DNA of 64,000 nt from an uncultured Alteromonadaceae bacterium. GTDB lineage: Bacteria; Pseudomonadota; Gammaproteobacteria; Enterobacterales; Alteromonadaceae. Of this stretch, positions 1 to 7,761 are shown one piece after another. The position numbers and the translations under genes are program-made. The notes under the pieces are model-generated. The model saw nothing but the letters and a program-made list of their open reading frames with translations, was not told the DNA's origin and did no database searches. The stretch lies in contig CANMXU010000002.1 of the NCBI GenBank assembly GCA_947501935.1, positions 248,001 to 312,000 of the forward strand. The letters are read 5' to 3'. The stretch's first letter is position 1. Each line of letters begins with the position of its first letter.

Positions 1-685
1 CGGCATTAAGCATTGTTGCCATCGCTTGTATTAACGTATTTTCACGCGTGCGATTAACGATAATATTTTCATGATATAAGCGTTCTTTTTTTACTGCGCT
101 GCGGATCAAATTAATTGCCACGACACCAAAAAATACCATAACCGCAAGGGTGATAATAAATATCACCGAAAAGCTCCAACGCAAATACAGCAAAGAAGTT
201 TGGTAGCTATTTAGTGGCATAGCTACGCGAGCAATTATCCCAGTGTTACGGTCATATTTAGCAAAATAAAACATCCCTTGTTTTATAGTGGTGCTATAAC
301 GCTGCGCCTGACCATAGCCATCAGCAATTGCAGCTTGAATTTCTGGACGGTCGGCATGATTTTCAGCTAGTGTTAATTCAGTAAAGGTGAGCTGAGAGTC
401 ACCTAATAACTGACCGTCGAGGTAAATATAACTAATGCGGTAAGAGCTCGCCTTAGCTATTTTATCTGCGAGCGTATCTAAAGAGCGTTCAGAGTCGTTA
501 ACGTCGAAACTATAATTGACTAAATCAACAGCGGCTAAAGCAAACGAGGTCATGTCTTTGAGTTGAATGGCTAACTTTTCTTGGAGCAAGTTTCTCTGCT
601 GGTATTCAATAGTAACCAGACTCACGGTAAAAATACCTATCATTACAAGGATAGGAAGTAATATTATTTTATAGTGCAGTTTCAT
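1..685 (-). CDS. Membrane sensor protein, N-terminal part (runs off the left edge)
   Basis: I translated this from the ATG at 685 down to the window edge: 228 codons without a stop. It starts MKLHYKIILLPILVMIGIF, a first membrane segment (about residues 5-25). A periplasmic stretch of about 140 residues with an ENHADRPE motif follows. A second membrane segment sits near residues 172-196 (SFSVIFIITLAVMVFFGVV), then a charged cytoplasmic stretch. That layout (TM, periplasmic sensor, TM) is usual for sensor histidine kinases and for GGDEF or chemoreceptor-like sensors. The output domain lies outside the window, so the class cannot be decided. An envelope signal-sensing role is inference from topology. 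Confidence 0.75.
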   Translation of the reverse strand, partial: MKLHYKIILLPILVMIGIFTVSLVTIEYQQRNLLQEKLAIQLKDMTSFALAAVDLVNYSFDVNDSERSLDTLADKIAKASSYRISYIYLDGQLLGDSQLTFTELTLAENHADRPEIQAAIADGYGQAQRYSTTIKQGMFYFAKYDRNTGIIARVAMPLNSYQTSLLYLRWSFSVIFIITLAVMVFFGVVAINLIRSAVKKERLYHENIIVNRTRENTLIQAMATMLNA

Positions 686-837
686 TTTATTTTTAAAAGC
701 ATGCACCCTGCTTTTTCACGTAATTATCAGTTAACAACTGTCATCTACCCCAAAAGAAATATTCCATTGACTAAAGTTAAGATCGAATAAGTATAGAACA
801 GATAAAATAAAATGTGAGAATTTTGAAAATTTATTAA

Positions 838-1134
838 TTATACCGAGTTCATATTTGCATATAGTTCGCTGATTAACGCTCGCCCTAGCTCGTTTTCAGC
901 TTCAATCCAACTTGACTGGCTATAGCTCTCAAAGTGCAATAAATATATATGCTTACACCATTCAAAACGTAGGTATTGTCGATCAGCTCCACTGGTTTTT
1001 TCGATAACATGTACGTTATCGGTAGCTGCCATAATTATTTTTATTAACTCAGGTATTTGCTCATAATCCCATGGTTTATTAAAACGTATAGTAATGGTAC
1101 TGTTGTCCAGTAACTGGTATTGCATAACATGCAT
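838..1134 (-). CDS. Small protein of unknown function, 98 aa
   Basis: An intact 98-codon frame with normal amino-acid composition, no signal peptide and no membrane segment, so probably cytosolic. It has a GADRQYLRFEW stretch followed by SYSQSSWIEAE; this reminds me of the small gammaproteobacterial DUF3630-type proteins, but I cannot confirm that by search. The start could be codon 1 or codon 4 (both ATG) and no strong ribosome site separates them. It stands alone between a sensor gene on the same strand and a binding-protein gene on the other strand. The function is unknown. Confidence 0.55.
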   Translation of the reverse strand: MHVMQYQLLDNSTITIRFNKPWDYEQIPELIKIIMAATDNVHVIEKTSGADRQYLRFEWCKHIYLLHFESYSQSSWIEAENELGRALISELYANMNSV

Positions 1135-1290
1135 ATTTTATTAACTCATTTCATTGTTGGATGATAAATCATTTACTTAAACAGCCTTATTTATGTGCCT
1201 ACATTATGAGAGTAGCCCCATAAAAACTAAAATAAAGTGCGCTGTTCTAAATATTTTTGCACTAGCTATTAACTTAAGGAGAAGTTTGTT

Positions 1291-2034
1291 TTGTCTAAAA
1301 AGCTCTACAGTCTTTTAATTTTATTACTGTTATCGGGTGCCGCACAATCAAAAGATAAAATAACCTTTAGTTGCGCTTTAGACGGATCCGAAGTGTTATG
1401 GAATACATTAGCCGATATTTATAGCAAAGCTTTTGCACAATTAAACTACGACTTTGAAATGCTACTAGTGCCAAGAAGCCGAGCAGTACTTTCAGCACAA
1501 AGTCAGTTTAGTGATGGTGAGTGTGGCCGACCTAAGGTGCTAGAAAAATCACTTTCTGATAATAAACTCATTTTTGTGGATGCCGCTATTTTTACTGCAA
1601 ACGTTGGTGTTTGGTCCATCAATACTAAGCAAACTTTAACAGCATTTAAACAAGACCTGAAAAAAGACAATACCTTACTAGGCATAACCAGAGGTTCAAC
1701 GGTATTACATCAATATTTTCAAAGCTTGCAGGCCAAAAATATTTATGAGGTAAACTCAACGGAACAAGGTATTAAAATGCTGCTGGCCAAGCGTATAAAG
1801 TATTTTTCAGATTTTGACGGCCAAGCACTTTTTTATATACAGGCGTTAGATACTAATAAAGAAATTCAATTTGTTGGTAACGTATACAGTGAAAGTTATT
1901 ACCCATTGCTTAATAAAAAATATCAGCACCTTGCTGCTCAATTAGCTAAAAATATTAATGCTCAACTGGCACAAATTGGCGGTAGTTTAACCGCACGAGA
2001 TATGAATAAACCGCTTTATTTCACGCAAAGGTAA
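1291..2034 (+). CDS. Periplasmic solute-binding-like protein (family 3 type)
   Basis: 247 aa with a clear signal peptide (MSKKLYSLLILLLLSGAAQS). The mature part has the pattern of the SBP_bac_3 family seen in many Alteromonadales orphans: a first lobe with RSRAVLSAQ, a central segment with LLGITRGSTV, and a C-terminal lobe. The start is TTG at 1291, chosen because AAGGAG lies 9 bases before it and no ATG follows before the signal peptide. No ABC permease or ATPase gene is next to it, so transport is unproven; such orphan proteins often serve as sensors. It is distantly like the proteins at 19414 and 25422 in overall type, though not a close copy. Confidence 0.7.
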   Translation: MSKKLYSLLILLLLSGAAQSKDKITFSCALDGSEVLWNTLADIYSKAFAQLNYDFEMLLVPRSRAVLSAQSQFSDGECGRPKVLEKSLSDNKLIFVDAAIFTANVGVWSINTKQTLTAFKQDLKKDNTLLGITRGSTVLHQYFQSLQAKNIYEVNSTEQGIKMLLAKRIKYFSDFDGQALFYIQALDTNKEIQFVGNVYSESYYPLLNKKYQHLAAQLAKNINAQLAQIGGSLTARDMNKPLYFTQR

Positions 2035-2075
2035 CAACCAAAACTTAATCAATAATACAGTTTGATTCTATCCCA

Positions 2076-2792
2076 TTAACTTTTTGGTAGTTTAAACTCA
2101 AAAATAACTTCAACGCTGTTCTTACTTGCTTGTTCTGGTGCATATTGCCACTGCGTTAAAGCCTGTTTAGCCGCTCTTGTCAGCGCCCTATTCCTTTTTT
2201 CATCAACAATGTTGATATCATAAACTTGGCCATTATCATTAATTTTATAGCTTAGTTTTACCGCTCCTGATTGCTTAGCTTTTATTGCACTGGCCGGATA
2301 TTTAGGCATCACTTTATAATGAGGAATTATTTCAGCTTCAGGCTTTGCTATATCAGGTAACTGGACCACTTGAGCAATATTTATCGGTAAAGTAAAGTCA
2401 GCTGTTCTAGCCTGTGGTTTTACCGCAGCGACAGGTAAGCTTTGGCTATTGTCAGGCACAGGAGGTATAGCAGGCTTAGCTGGTAATACCGGCTTTACCA
2501 CAATAGCATTCTCAAGCTCTTTTTCTGGAACAACCTTATTTAGGCTGACTTGATGATTAGTATTATCGACAACTTTATTTACTTGTGGCGCTTTAGCTAA
2601 ATGACTGACAATAGCTAAAATACCAAATGACGCCGCTCCGCCCATCATTAATATCGCTAATTTCCCCGACCAAGTATGATGTCTGCGCTGAGTTTTTTGC
2701 ATGTTCAGCGCAGTAACCTCAGGAGCAAGCACTTGTGACTTTCTCTGCTGATAAAGCTGTTGAAGGTCTTTATCAAAATTTTTGCCGGTCAT
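2076..2792 (-). CDS. TonB C-terminal domain protein with anti-sigma-like N-terminus
   Basis: 238 aa. Residues 1-43 are cytoplasmic and charged. A single membrane segment lies at about 44-66 (LAILMMGGAASFGILAIVSHL). A Pro/Val-rich periplasmic linker follows, and residues about 160-238 form a TonB-type C-terminal domain (MPKYPASAIKAKQSGAVKLSY ending EVIFEFKL). It overlaps the ECF sigma gene upstream by 4 bases (ATGA type), the usual place of an anti-sigma factor. The cytoplasmic head, with LQQLYQQRKSQ, could bind the sigma factor, but no ZAS motif or other known anti-sigma signature is visible. Energy transduction to a receptor, or sensing of the envelope, are both possible. The role as sigma partner is inference. 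Confidence 0.75.
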   Translation of the reverse strand: MTGKNFDKDLQQLYQQRKSQVLAPEVTALNMQKTQRRHHTWSGKLAILMMGGAASFGILAIVSHLAKAPQVNKVVDNTNHQVSLNKVVPEKELENAIVVKPVLPAKPAIPPVPDNSQSLPVAAVKPQARTADFTLPINIAQVVQLPDIAKPEAEIIPHYKVMPKYPASAIKAKQSGAVKLSYKINDNGQVYDINIVDEKRNRALTRAAKQALTQWQYAPEQASKNSVEVIFEFKLPKS

Positions 2793-3361
2793 AACTTTGT
2801 TCCTAATTGTGTTTTAAGCGTACTTCTGGCATAACGTAAACGGCTTTTAACCGTCTCAAAATTTTCATCGGTTAATTGGCAAATTTCGGCAATAGAAAAA
2901 CCTTCTTGTTGGAAAATAAACGCTTCTCGTTGATGAAACGGTAACTGATTAATAATGTCATTAAAACAGGTTAAAGCATCTTTTTCTGCGATGGTTTTTT
3001 CCAAGCTTTGGCTCGCCAGCTGACCTGACTCAAGTTCAAGCTCATGGTACTGCCAGCGTTTTTGTCGTCGCAATTCATCAATTAAGGTATTACGCGCTAT
3101 GGTGAATAACCAACTTTTTACCTGAGGTATTGAATTTTCCTGGCTATTGTTATTGATCACTTTTAGCCAAGTTGATTGCAGAACATCTTCTGCAGTTTGA
3201 TTGTCAGATTGGCTTAATAAATAATGAAAAATCGCCTGATTAAATTGCTCTACTAGCTGAGTTAAGTATTGTCTTTCACCAGTAGAGCGATAGCTTGCCA
3301 GCAACTGTTCTGGGTTGATATTGGGGTTCAACCAACCCTTGATCATTGACGGTAGCTTCAA
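2789..3361 (-). CDS. ECF-type RNA polymerase sigma factor
   Basis: 190 aa. The sigma-70 region 2 is at about residues 25-95 (NQTAEDVLQSTWLKVI, then SWLFTIARNTLIDELRRQKR), and region 4 at about 125-185 (LPFHQREAFIFQQEGFSIAE, then ENFETVKSRLRYAR). No region 1.1 or 3 is present, as expected for an ECF factor. The start is TTG at 3361 with AGGA about 8 bases upstream; an ATG at 3346 is the alternative and would remove only five residues. It is the middle gene of a three-gene unit on the minus strand: TonB protein, sigma, TonB-like membrane protein. It probably directs RNA polymerase to a small envelope-related regulon; the target promoters are unknown. Confidence 0.85.
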   Translation of the reverse strand: MKLPSMIKGWLNPNINPEQLLASYRSTGERQYLTQLVEQFNQAIFHYLLSQSDNQTAEDVLQSTWLKVINNNSQENSIPQVKSWLFTIARNTLIDELRRQKRWQYHELELESGQLASQSLEKTIAEKDALTCFNDIINQLPFHQREAFIFQQEGFSIAEICQLTDENFETVKSRLRYARSTLKTQLGTKL

Positions 3362-3403
3362 ATTATTATCCTAATACCAAGTTAATTAATCATTCAAATT
3401 GGT

Positions 3404-4009
3404 CTAACTAGATTGGTCCATTTTAAAATCAAGCTGTACAGTAAAGTCAGTTTGTATTATTGCTTTCCCCGCCACAGACTTAGCTTGATACTTCCATTTA
3501 CTAAGTGCTCGTTTGGCCGCTTTGTCAAAAATTCGCTTCGGCTCAGAATCAAGTACATTTATATTAATCACTTCACCTATCGCATTAATATCAAAGGCTA
3601 ATATAACCCAACCTTCAAGGCCTTTTCGAGCAGCATCTACCGGGTATTTAGGGTTAATTCTAACTATTGGTCGTGCTTCTTGGTCTTGTTTTTTAATTAA
3701 TGTATCAAAACCATCATTGCTACTTTTAACCCCTAAGGTAGGGGGATTATAAACGCCGATTGTTGGTACAACAGGGTCAGCTGTTTCAATCTCTCTTATT
3801 TGTGGTTGCTCTGGAACTGGTGGCACCGGTTTTAACCTGACAATATCTTCTATTATGGTTTCTTCTTGACGCTGCATAACATCAACAATTACCGGCGGTT
3901 TTACTACAGGTGGAGCCACTTGGTCATTACTCACTAAAGCTGCCATTAAGGCAAACAGAGCAAAAGTTGTCGTAGCTGACAAAGCTAATATAGTTAACGT
4001 TTTTTTCAT
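3404..4009 (-). CDS. TonB family energy-transducer protein
   Basis: 201 aa. The N-terminal membrane anchor is residues 5-28 (LTILALSATTTFALFALMAAL). A proline-rich periplasmic linker follows (VAPPVVKPPVIVDV and LKPVPPVPEQPQI), then a TonB C-terminal domain from about residue 118 (RINPKYPVDAARKGLEGWVI) to the end. Proteins of this family couple the proton motive force, through ExbBD, to TonB-dependent receptors; no exbBD is next to it. The start ATG has GAGGAC 8 bases upstream. It is the first gene of the sigma-factor operon, 42 bases before the sigma gene. Its C-terminal domain resembles that of the third gene, so the two may be paralogs. Confidence 0.85.
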   Translation of the reverse strand: MKKTLTILALSATTTFALFALMAALVSNDQVAPPVVKPPVIVDVMQRQEETIIEDIVRLKPVPPVPEQPQIREIETADPVVPTIGVYNPPTLGVKSSNDGFDTLIKKQDQEARPIVRINPKYPVDAARKGLEGWVILAFDINAIGEVININVLDSEPKRIFDKAAKRALSKWKYQAKSVAGKAIIQTDFTVQLDFKMDQSS

Positions 4010-4064
4010 CTTGTGTCCTCACTAATTTACCAATAAATTATGAATTGGTTTTCTTAAATTAAGA

Positions 4065-4078
4065 GGTGTGATCACACC
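4065..4078. promoter_or_regulatory. Perfect 14-bp palindrome upstream of the tonB-sigma operon
   Basis: GGTGTGATCACACC is a perfect palindrome 56 bases before the tonB ATG at 4009. A CATAAT -10-like hexamer on the minus strand lies between it and the gene, with the palindrome close to the expected -35 region. It resembles a compressed CRP-type half-site pair (TGTGA/TCACA) but lacks the 6-base spacer, so CRP is unlikely. It may be an operator for the operon. Confidence 0.4.
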
Positions 4079-4181
4079 GTAAACATCAATTTAGAATGCT
4101 TACTTAACAATAAAACGCTTCGCCGTTGAAAAAGGGGTTAAATAAATATAATTAATTTTCATCTGTTCGGTTTATCAGTCT

Positions 4182-5732
4182 TTATAAAATATTTTTAGGC
4201 ACAATTCGTCTGAGCTTAACCTTTAACTGTTTAGTTTTATCAACGCTATGATCGGGGTTAAATTGATGAGTAACTTGCCAAGCATTTTCCGGCTGCATTT
4301 CAACTAACATGCCTTGCTTTACTTTTTCGGCAATTTTAACAGAAGGTAATATAACAATGCTTTCAGTGTTTAAATTAGCGCTACGTGGGTCAAGATTAAA
4401 GGTACCGATCACTGTTATATCGTCGTCTATAACCATACTTTTTGCATGTAAACCAAAAATAGGTGTTTGCGTTAAGGTTTTGTGTAATTCCGCCGACATG
4501 ACCTTTTGTCTAATTTTCGCGTCAGGTTTAAATTCAAATAATTGTACGCCAGTATTTAGCAATGCCGTTCTGTCTCGTTGATAACCACTAAAGGCTTCTA
4601 AATTATCATTCGAGGCTAAGCTATTCGTTAAAATTTTAACTTCAATACCTTTATCAGTAAGTTGCCTAAATAGTTTTTTCCCTCGTTCAGTAGTTATCAG
4701 ATACGGAGTTTGAATGGTAACCGAATGCTTTGCTTGCCCTAGTAAGGCTATCAACGCCTCAGTAGATTCCCCACTACCACCAAGGAAGGTTTTGCCATCA
4801 TTCTTGCCTGGTTGATCAGATATGTATTCAACATTATCTAACCAATGCAGCTCGCCTCTTAATTCAATTGCTTTAAAATCAAAAGCAAGGTTATTAATTT
4901 TCGTTCTAATTTCAGGTAAAAAGTTGCTTGGATCACAAGCATATTGATGCAAAGTATTAAAATTAGGATTAGATTCAAACGCTTGCTTGGTTTTCATTAA
5001 CTGCTGAACAGGTGTACTTAAATCGTGCTGCCAAAACTGTTCAAAAGATTGCTGTATATTAACCGCTGCACCACCGAGGAGTAGCACATCTCGATCTCTA
5101 AAGTTATATTCATGGTCGTAGCCAAAGTACTCATCAGCAACATTTCTCCCCCCTGTGATAGTTACTTTGCCATCAACGGTGAAAGTTTTATTATGCATAC
5201 GTTGGTTAAATTGATGGAATTTTGTTGATAGGTGATATAGCTTTTCAATAATATTTTTGCCGACATTTGCCAAAGGGTTATAAATTTTAATATCGATATT
5301 TTCATGACTCGCCAGCATCAGTAATTCATCGCCCTGTGCCTCTATCATTATATCGTCAACCAATACACGTACTTTTACGCCGCGCTCAGCCGCTCTAACT
5401 AAATAATCGACAGCAATTAGGCCAATATTATCCGCTGAAAAAATAAAATATTGTACATCGATAGTTTGCTCTGCATGTTGAGTTAGCCAAGCTCTGGAGA
5501 TCATCGCTTCAGCCCCTTGCTCTAAAACATAAACACCTGTTTTAGTTTTCATTTGGTTAGCATAGTTTGATAAATAACTAGAGAGTTTAGCCGGTTGCTC
5601 AAAGTCAACCTCGCTGCAATAGTCTTGCTCAGAAGCTATAATTCTTGGGGTTGAATCATCACATGCACTTAATAATAAAGTGCCTATAAAAGCTAATATG
5701 AAACGTTTTAAATATGTAAAATGTAGCTGCAT
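4182..5732 (-). CDS. Phospholipase D / cardiolipin synthase-like lipoprotein (ClsC type)
   Basis: 516 aa from the ATG at 5732, which has AAGGA 8 bases upstream and gives a lipoprotein signal peptide (FILAFIGTLLLSAC, lipobox LSAC). A longer frame upstream lacks a ribosome site. Two HKD motifs are visible: HNKTFTVDGKVTITGGRN near residue 180 and HAKSMVIDDDITVIGTFNLD near residue 430. Both have the His-x-Lys-x4-Asp core of the PLD superfamily. ClsC/YmdC-type proteins make cardiolipin from two phospholipids or act as phospholipase; the lipoprotein anchor places this one in the envelope. It is a single gene between the sigma operon and the OmpA-like gene. Confidence 0.85.
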   Translation of the reverse strand: MQLHFTYLKRFILAFIGTLLLSACDDSTPRIIASEQDYCSEVDFEQPAKLSSYLSNYANQMKTKTGVYVLEQGAEAMISRAWLTQHAEQTIDVQYFIFSADNIGLIAVDYLVRAAERGVKVRVLVDDIMIEAQGDELLMLASHENIDIKIYNPLANVGKNIIEKLYHLSTKFHQFNQRMHNKTFTVDGKVTITGGRNVADEYFGYDHEYNFRDRDVLLLGGAAVNIQQSFEQFWQHDLSTPVQQLMKTKQAFESNPNFNTLHQYACDPSNFLPEIRTKINNLAFDFKAIELRGELHWLDNVEYISDQPGKNDGKTFLGGSGESTEALIALLGQAKHSVTIQTPYLITTERGKKLFRQLTDKGIEVKILTNSLASNDNLEAFSGYQRDRTALLNTGVQLFEFKPDAKIRQKVMSAELHKTLTQTPIFGLHAKSMVIDDDITVIGTFNLDPRSANLNTESIVILPSVKIAEKVKQGMLVEMQPENAWQVTHQFNPDHSVDKTKQLKVKLRRIVPKNIL

Positions 5733-6095
5733 TATTTTCCTTAATTGAGTTTCCAGCTCAGCGAATACCACATTTACTGTAATAAGCCATCACACACTCT
5801 GCTAATTATTTAAGCCTTGTTACTGTCAATTATTTTTACAATTTTTAGTCGCCAGTTATTCCAGCTTCATTAACATTATAATATTCAACAACTTGTAAAA
5901 AGGCTTAGTTATTGCTTAAGCTGCACTAATCCAATATACACCTTAAGTTAATGATTGATAAGGAAATATAAAAATATTGTTATTCGCATATTTTAAGTTT
6001 TTCTTCTACCTTAATCATAACAATAATTTAATTGCTATCAGACGTAACTTTATAAGAAAAACATATTCAAATACTACAATTTACAGGGAAATATT
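5733..6095. other. Intergenic region between divergent PLD and OmpA genes
   Basis: 363 bases, strongly AT-rich. It must hold the promoters of the divergent phospholipase D and OmpA-like genes. I see GGGAAAT just before the OmpA ATG as a ribosome site and no gene, hairpin with U-tract or repeat that I can support. Confidence 0.5.
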
Positions 6096-7208
6096 ATGCG
6101 TACTCTCAATGCATTATCCATGGCGATAACTACTTCGTTATTATCACTATCACTCCAATCTTTTGCTGGTGAACAACCTGCAGCTTCTTCATTAGTGGGC
6201 AACACCTATGGTGGCTTACACGGTTTATATATTAAAACCGACAGTGACCGTTTATTAACCGACAATCCACTTTCTGATTTAGACCATGCTTCGGGCGTGG
6301 GTGCAGAGTTAGGTTACCGCTTTTCAGAAAATACTGAATTTCGTTTAGCTTATTCTCATGTGAATTTAGTTGCCGATGAGAAAATGTATAGCGGCCCGTC
6401 AGGTTCAAGCACAGCCTTAGACTTACTTTATTTTCCAACAGCGCAAAACTTTTATGTTTTAGCCGGTATGAACCGCCTTAAGTTAGAAGATACTAAATTA
6501 TCTACCGACTTAGGTTTAGGTTACCGCTATTACTTAAATGAAAAGTCTGCGCTTTACCTTGAAGGCAAAACCCATTATCAATTAGACGACCATCATAAAG
6601 ACTTTACCACGCAAATTGGTTTTGTTTATTTCTTTGGTGATACTGGCAACAAAGCGCCAAAGATTATTAATAAAGCAGCACCAGTTCAGCAACCAATTGC
6701 AGCTAAAGCGACTGCTGTAGCTGTGGTAGCCGCACCAAAAGATAGTGATAACGATGGCGTAATTGATAGCCAAGATAATTGCACTAGTACGCCAAGTTCT
6801 GACAAGGTTGACGCTCAAGGCTGTACTGTTTTCACTGAAGAAAGCAAAGAAATGCAACTACAAGTGAATTTCGGCAATAACAAAGCAGTGGTCGATGCTC
6901 AGTATTATGATGATATTAAAGTAGCAGCTGATTTCTTAAAACAATATCCGCATACTGATTTAATTATTAAAGGCCATACTTCCGCTCAAGGTAGTGCGGC
7001 TTACAATAAAAAATTATCACAACAACGTGCTGATGCAATTGTAGAAATTTTAATTAACAAGTTTGATATTGCTAGCGATCGTTTAACCGCGCAAGGTTTA
7101 GGTGAAGAGCAATTAATCAATACAGATAACAACGCTGCAGCTCATGCTGAAAATCGAAGAATTGAAGCTAAAGTAGTTGTTAAAGAGAAAGTTGCGGTAA
7201 AACGTTAA
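6096..7208 (+). CDS. OmpA-family outer membrane protein
   Basis: 370 aa. It has a signal peptide (residues 1-24, ending LQSFAG), then an 8-strand-type beta-barrel to about residue 185 (GLHGLYIKTDSDR, ELGYRFSENTEFRLAYSHV, ending QIGFVYFFG). A linker follows, then one thrombospondin-3-like calcium motif (DSDNDGVIDSQDNC) near residue 217. The OmpA C-terminal peptidoglycan-binding domain covers about 250-365 (FGNNKAVVDAQYYDD, LIIKGHTSAQGSAAYNKKLS, RADAIVEIL, ENRRIEAKV). It anchors the outer membrane to the wall. A 12-bp inverted repeat follows the stop. It stands as a single gene. Confidence 0.9.
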   Translation: MRTLNALSMAITTSLLSLSLQSFAGEQPAASSLVGNTYGGLHGLYIKTDSDRLLTDNPLSDLDHASGVGAELGYRFSENTEFRLAYSHVNLVADEKMYSGPSGSSTALDLLYFPTAQNFYVLAGMNRLKLEDTKLSTDLGLGYRYYLNEKSALYLEGKTHYQLDDHHKDFTTQIGFVYFFGDTGNKAPKIINKAAPVQQPIAAKATAVAVVAAPKDSDNDGVIDSQDNCTSTPSSDKVDAQGCTVFTEESKEMQLQVNFGNNKAVVDAQYYDDIKVAADFLKQYPHTDLIIKGHTSAQGSAAYNKKLSQQRADAIVEILINKFDIASDRLTAQGLGEEQLINTDNNAAAHAENRRIEAKVVVKEKVAVKR

Positions 7209-7234
7209 TACATTTTCTTTAAGTAAAAATAACT

Positions 7235-7273
7235 TAAACCAACACGTACTGTTCTTATAAGCGTGTTGGTTTA
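7235..7273 (+). terminator. Inverted repeat after the OmpA-like gene
   Basis: Perfect 12-bp stem (TAAACCAACACG paired with CGTGTTGGTTTA) with a 15-base loop, 27 bases after the stop. There is no T-run after it on the plus strand, so it is a weak intrinsic terminator or an mRNA-stabilising hairpin. Confidence 0.5.
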
Positions 7274-7446
7274 TACCATCATGCATTGTTCCACTTGCTA
7301 GTACTGCCTTTATTCCCTATACACCTTATCCACTATTTTTATAAATGCTAATTATTGATCACAAAATTAGCATATCGGTATAACCATACAAAAACTGTTG
7401 ATAAATTACATAAAAACAAAAAATGCAAGAAGAGTAAATTTTAGGC

Positions 7447-7541
7447 AAAAAAAAACCGACAATTAAATTATCGGCTTATTAGCTATGAGGAGAGCTAGAA
7501 TATACAAATTATTACAACAAGTGTTCGCGTTAGGAACAAGT
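7447..7541 (-). ncRNA. Candidate small RNA downstream of polA (Spot 42 position)
   Basis: On the minus strand a TTTACA (7573-7568) and a perfect TATAAT (7549-7544) with an 18-base spacer form a promoter. About 90 bases downstream is a terminator: an 11-bp stem (AAGCCGATAAT with AATTGTCGGTTT, loop TTA) followed by nine T (7455-7447). Two of the stem pairs are G-U only when read on the minus strand, which supports this direction. There is no ORF. It holds two copies of CACTTGTT. The gene lies just after polA and in the same direction, as Spot 42 (spf) does in enterobacteria and vibrios. The sequence is not obviously Spot 42, so identity rests on position. The start near 7541-7537 is estimated. 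Confidence 0.6.
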
Positions 7542-7543
7542 GC

Positions 7544-7573
7544 ATTATAGAGTATGAACTCTAAGAATGTAAA
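7544..7573 (-). promoter_or_regulatory. Promoter of the polA-downstream sRNA
   Basis: Minus-strand -35 TTTACA (7573-7568) and -10 TATAAT (7549-7544), spacer 18. A loose palindrome, GTAATTAAATTAC at 7583-7595, is centred about 50 bases before the likely start. That is roughly where CRP acts on spf in E. coli, but the match to a CRP site is poor. Confidence 0.55.
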
Positions 7574-7633
7574 GCTAATTCCGTAATTAAATTACAAATA
7601 AATTGTATTTTTATTACATCAGTTCGAAAAATC

Positions 7634-7660
7634 AAAAAAAAGGCTCCAAGAGGAGCCTTT
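7634..7660 (-). terminator. Terminator between polA and the sRNA
   Basis: Minus-strand stem AAAGGCTCC/GGAGCCTTT with a 4-base loop, followed by seven T. It lies about 100 bases after the polA stop and separates polA from the small-RNA unit. Confidence 0.8.
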
Positions 7661-7761
7661 AAATTATCAAGCGTAACGCTTACTTAGTATACGAAAGATG
7701 TTTTAGTAATTTACTTTCAGCCATTGTTCAAAATGGTCAGCTAATAAGTGGCGTTATACGG

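Noticed and set aside
4065-4078. CRP-binding site
   Set aside because: TGTGA and TCACA are adjacent without the 6-base spacer that CRP requires.
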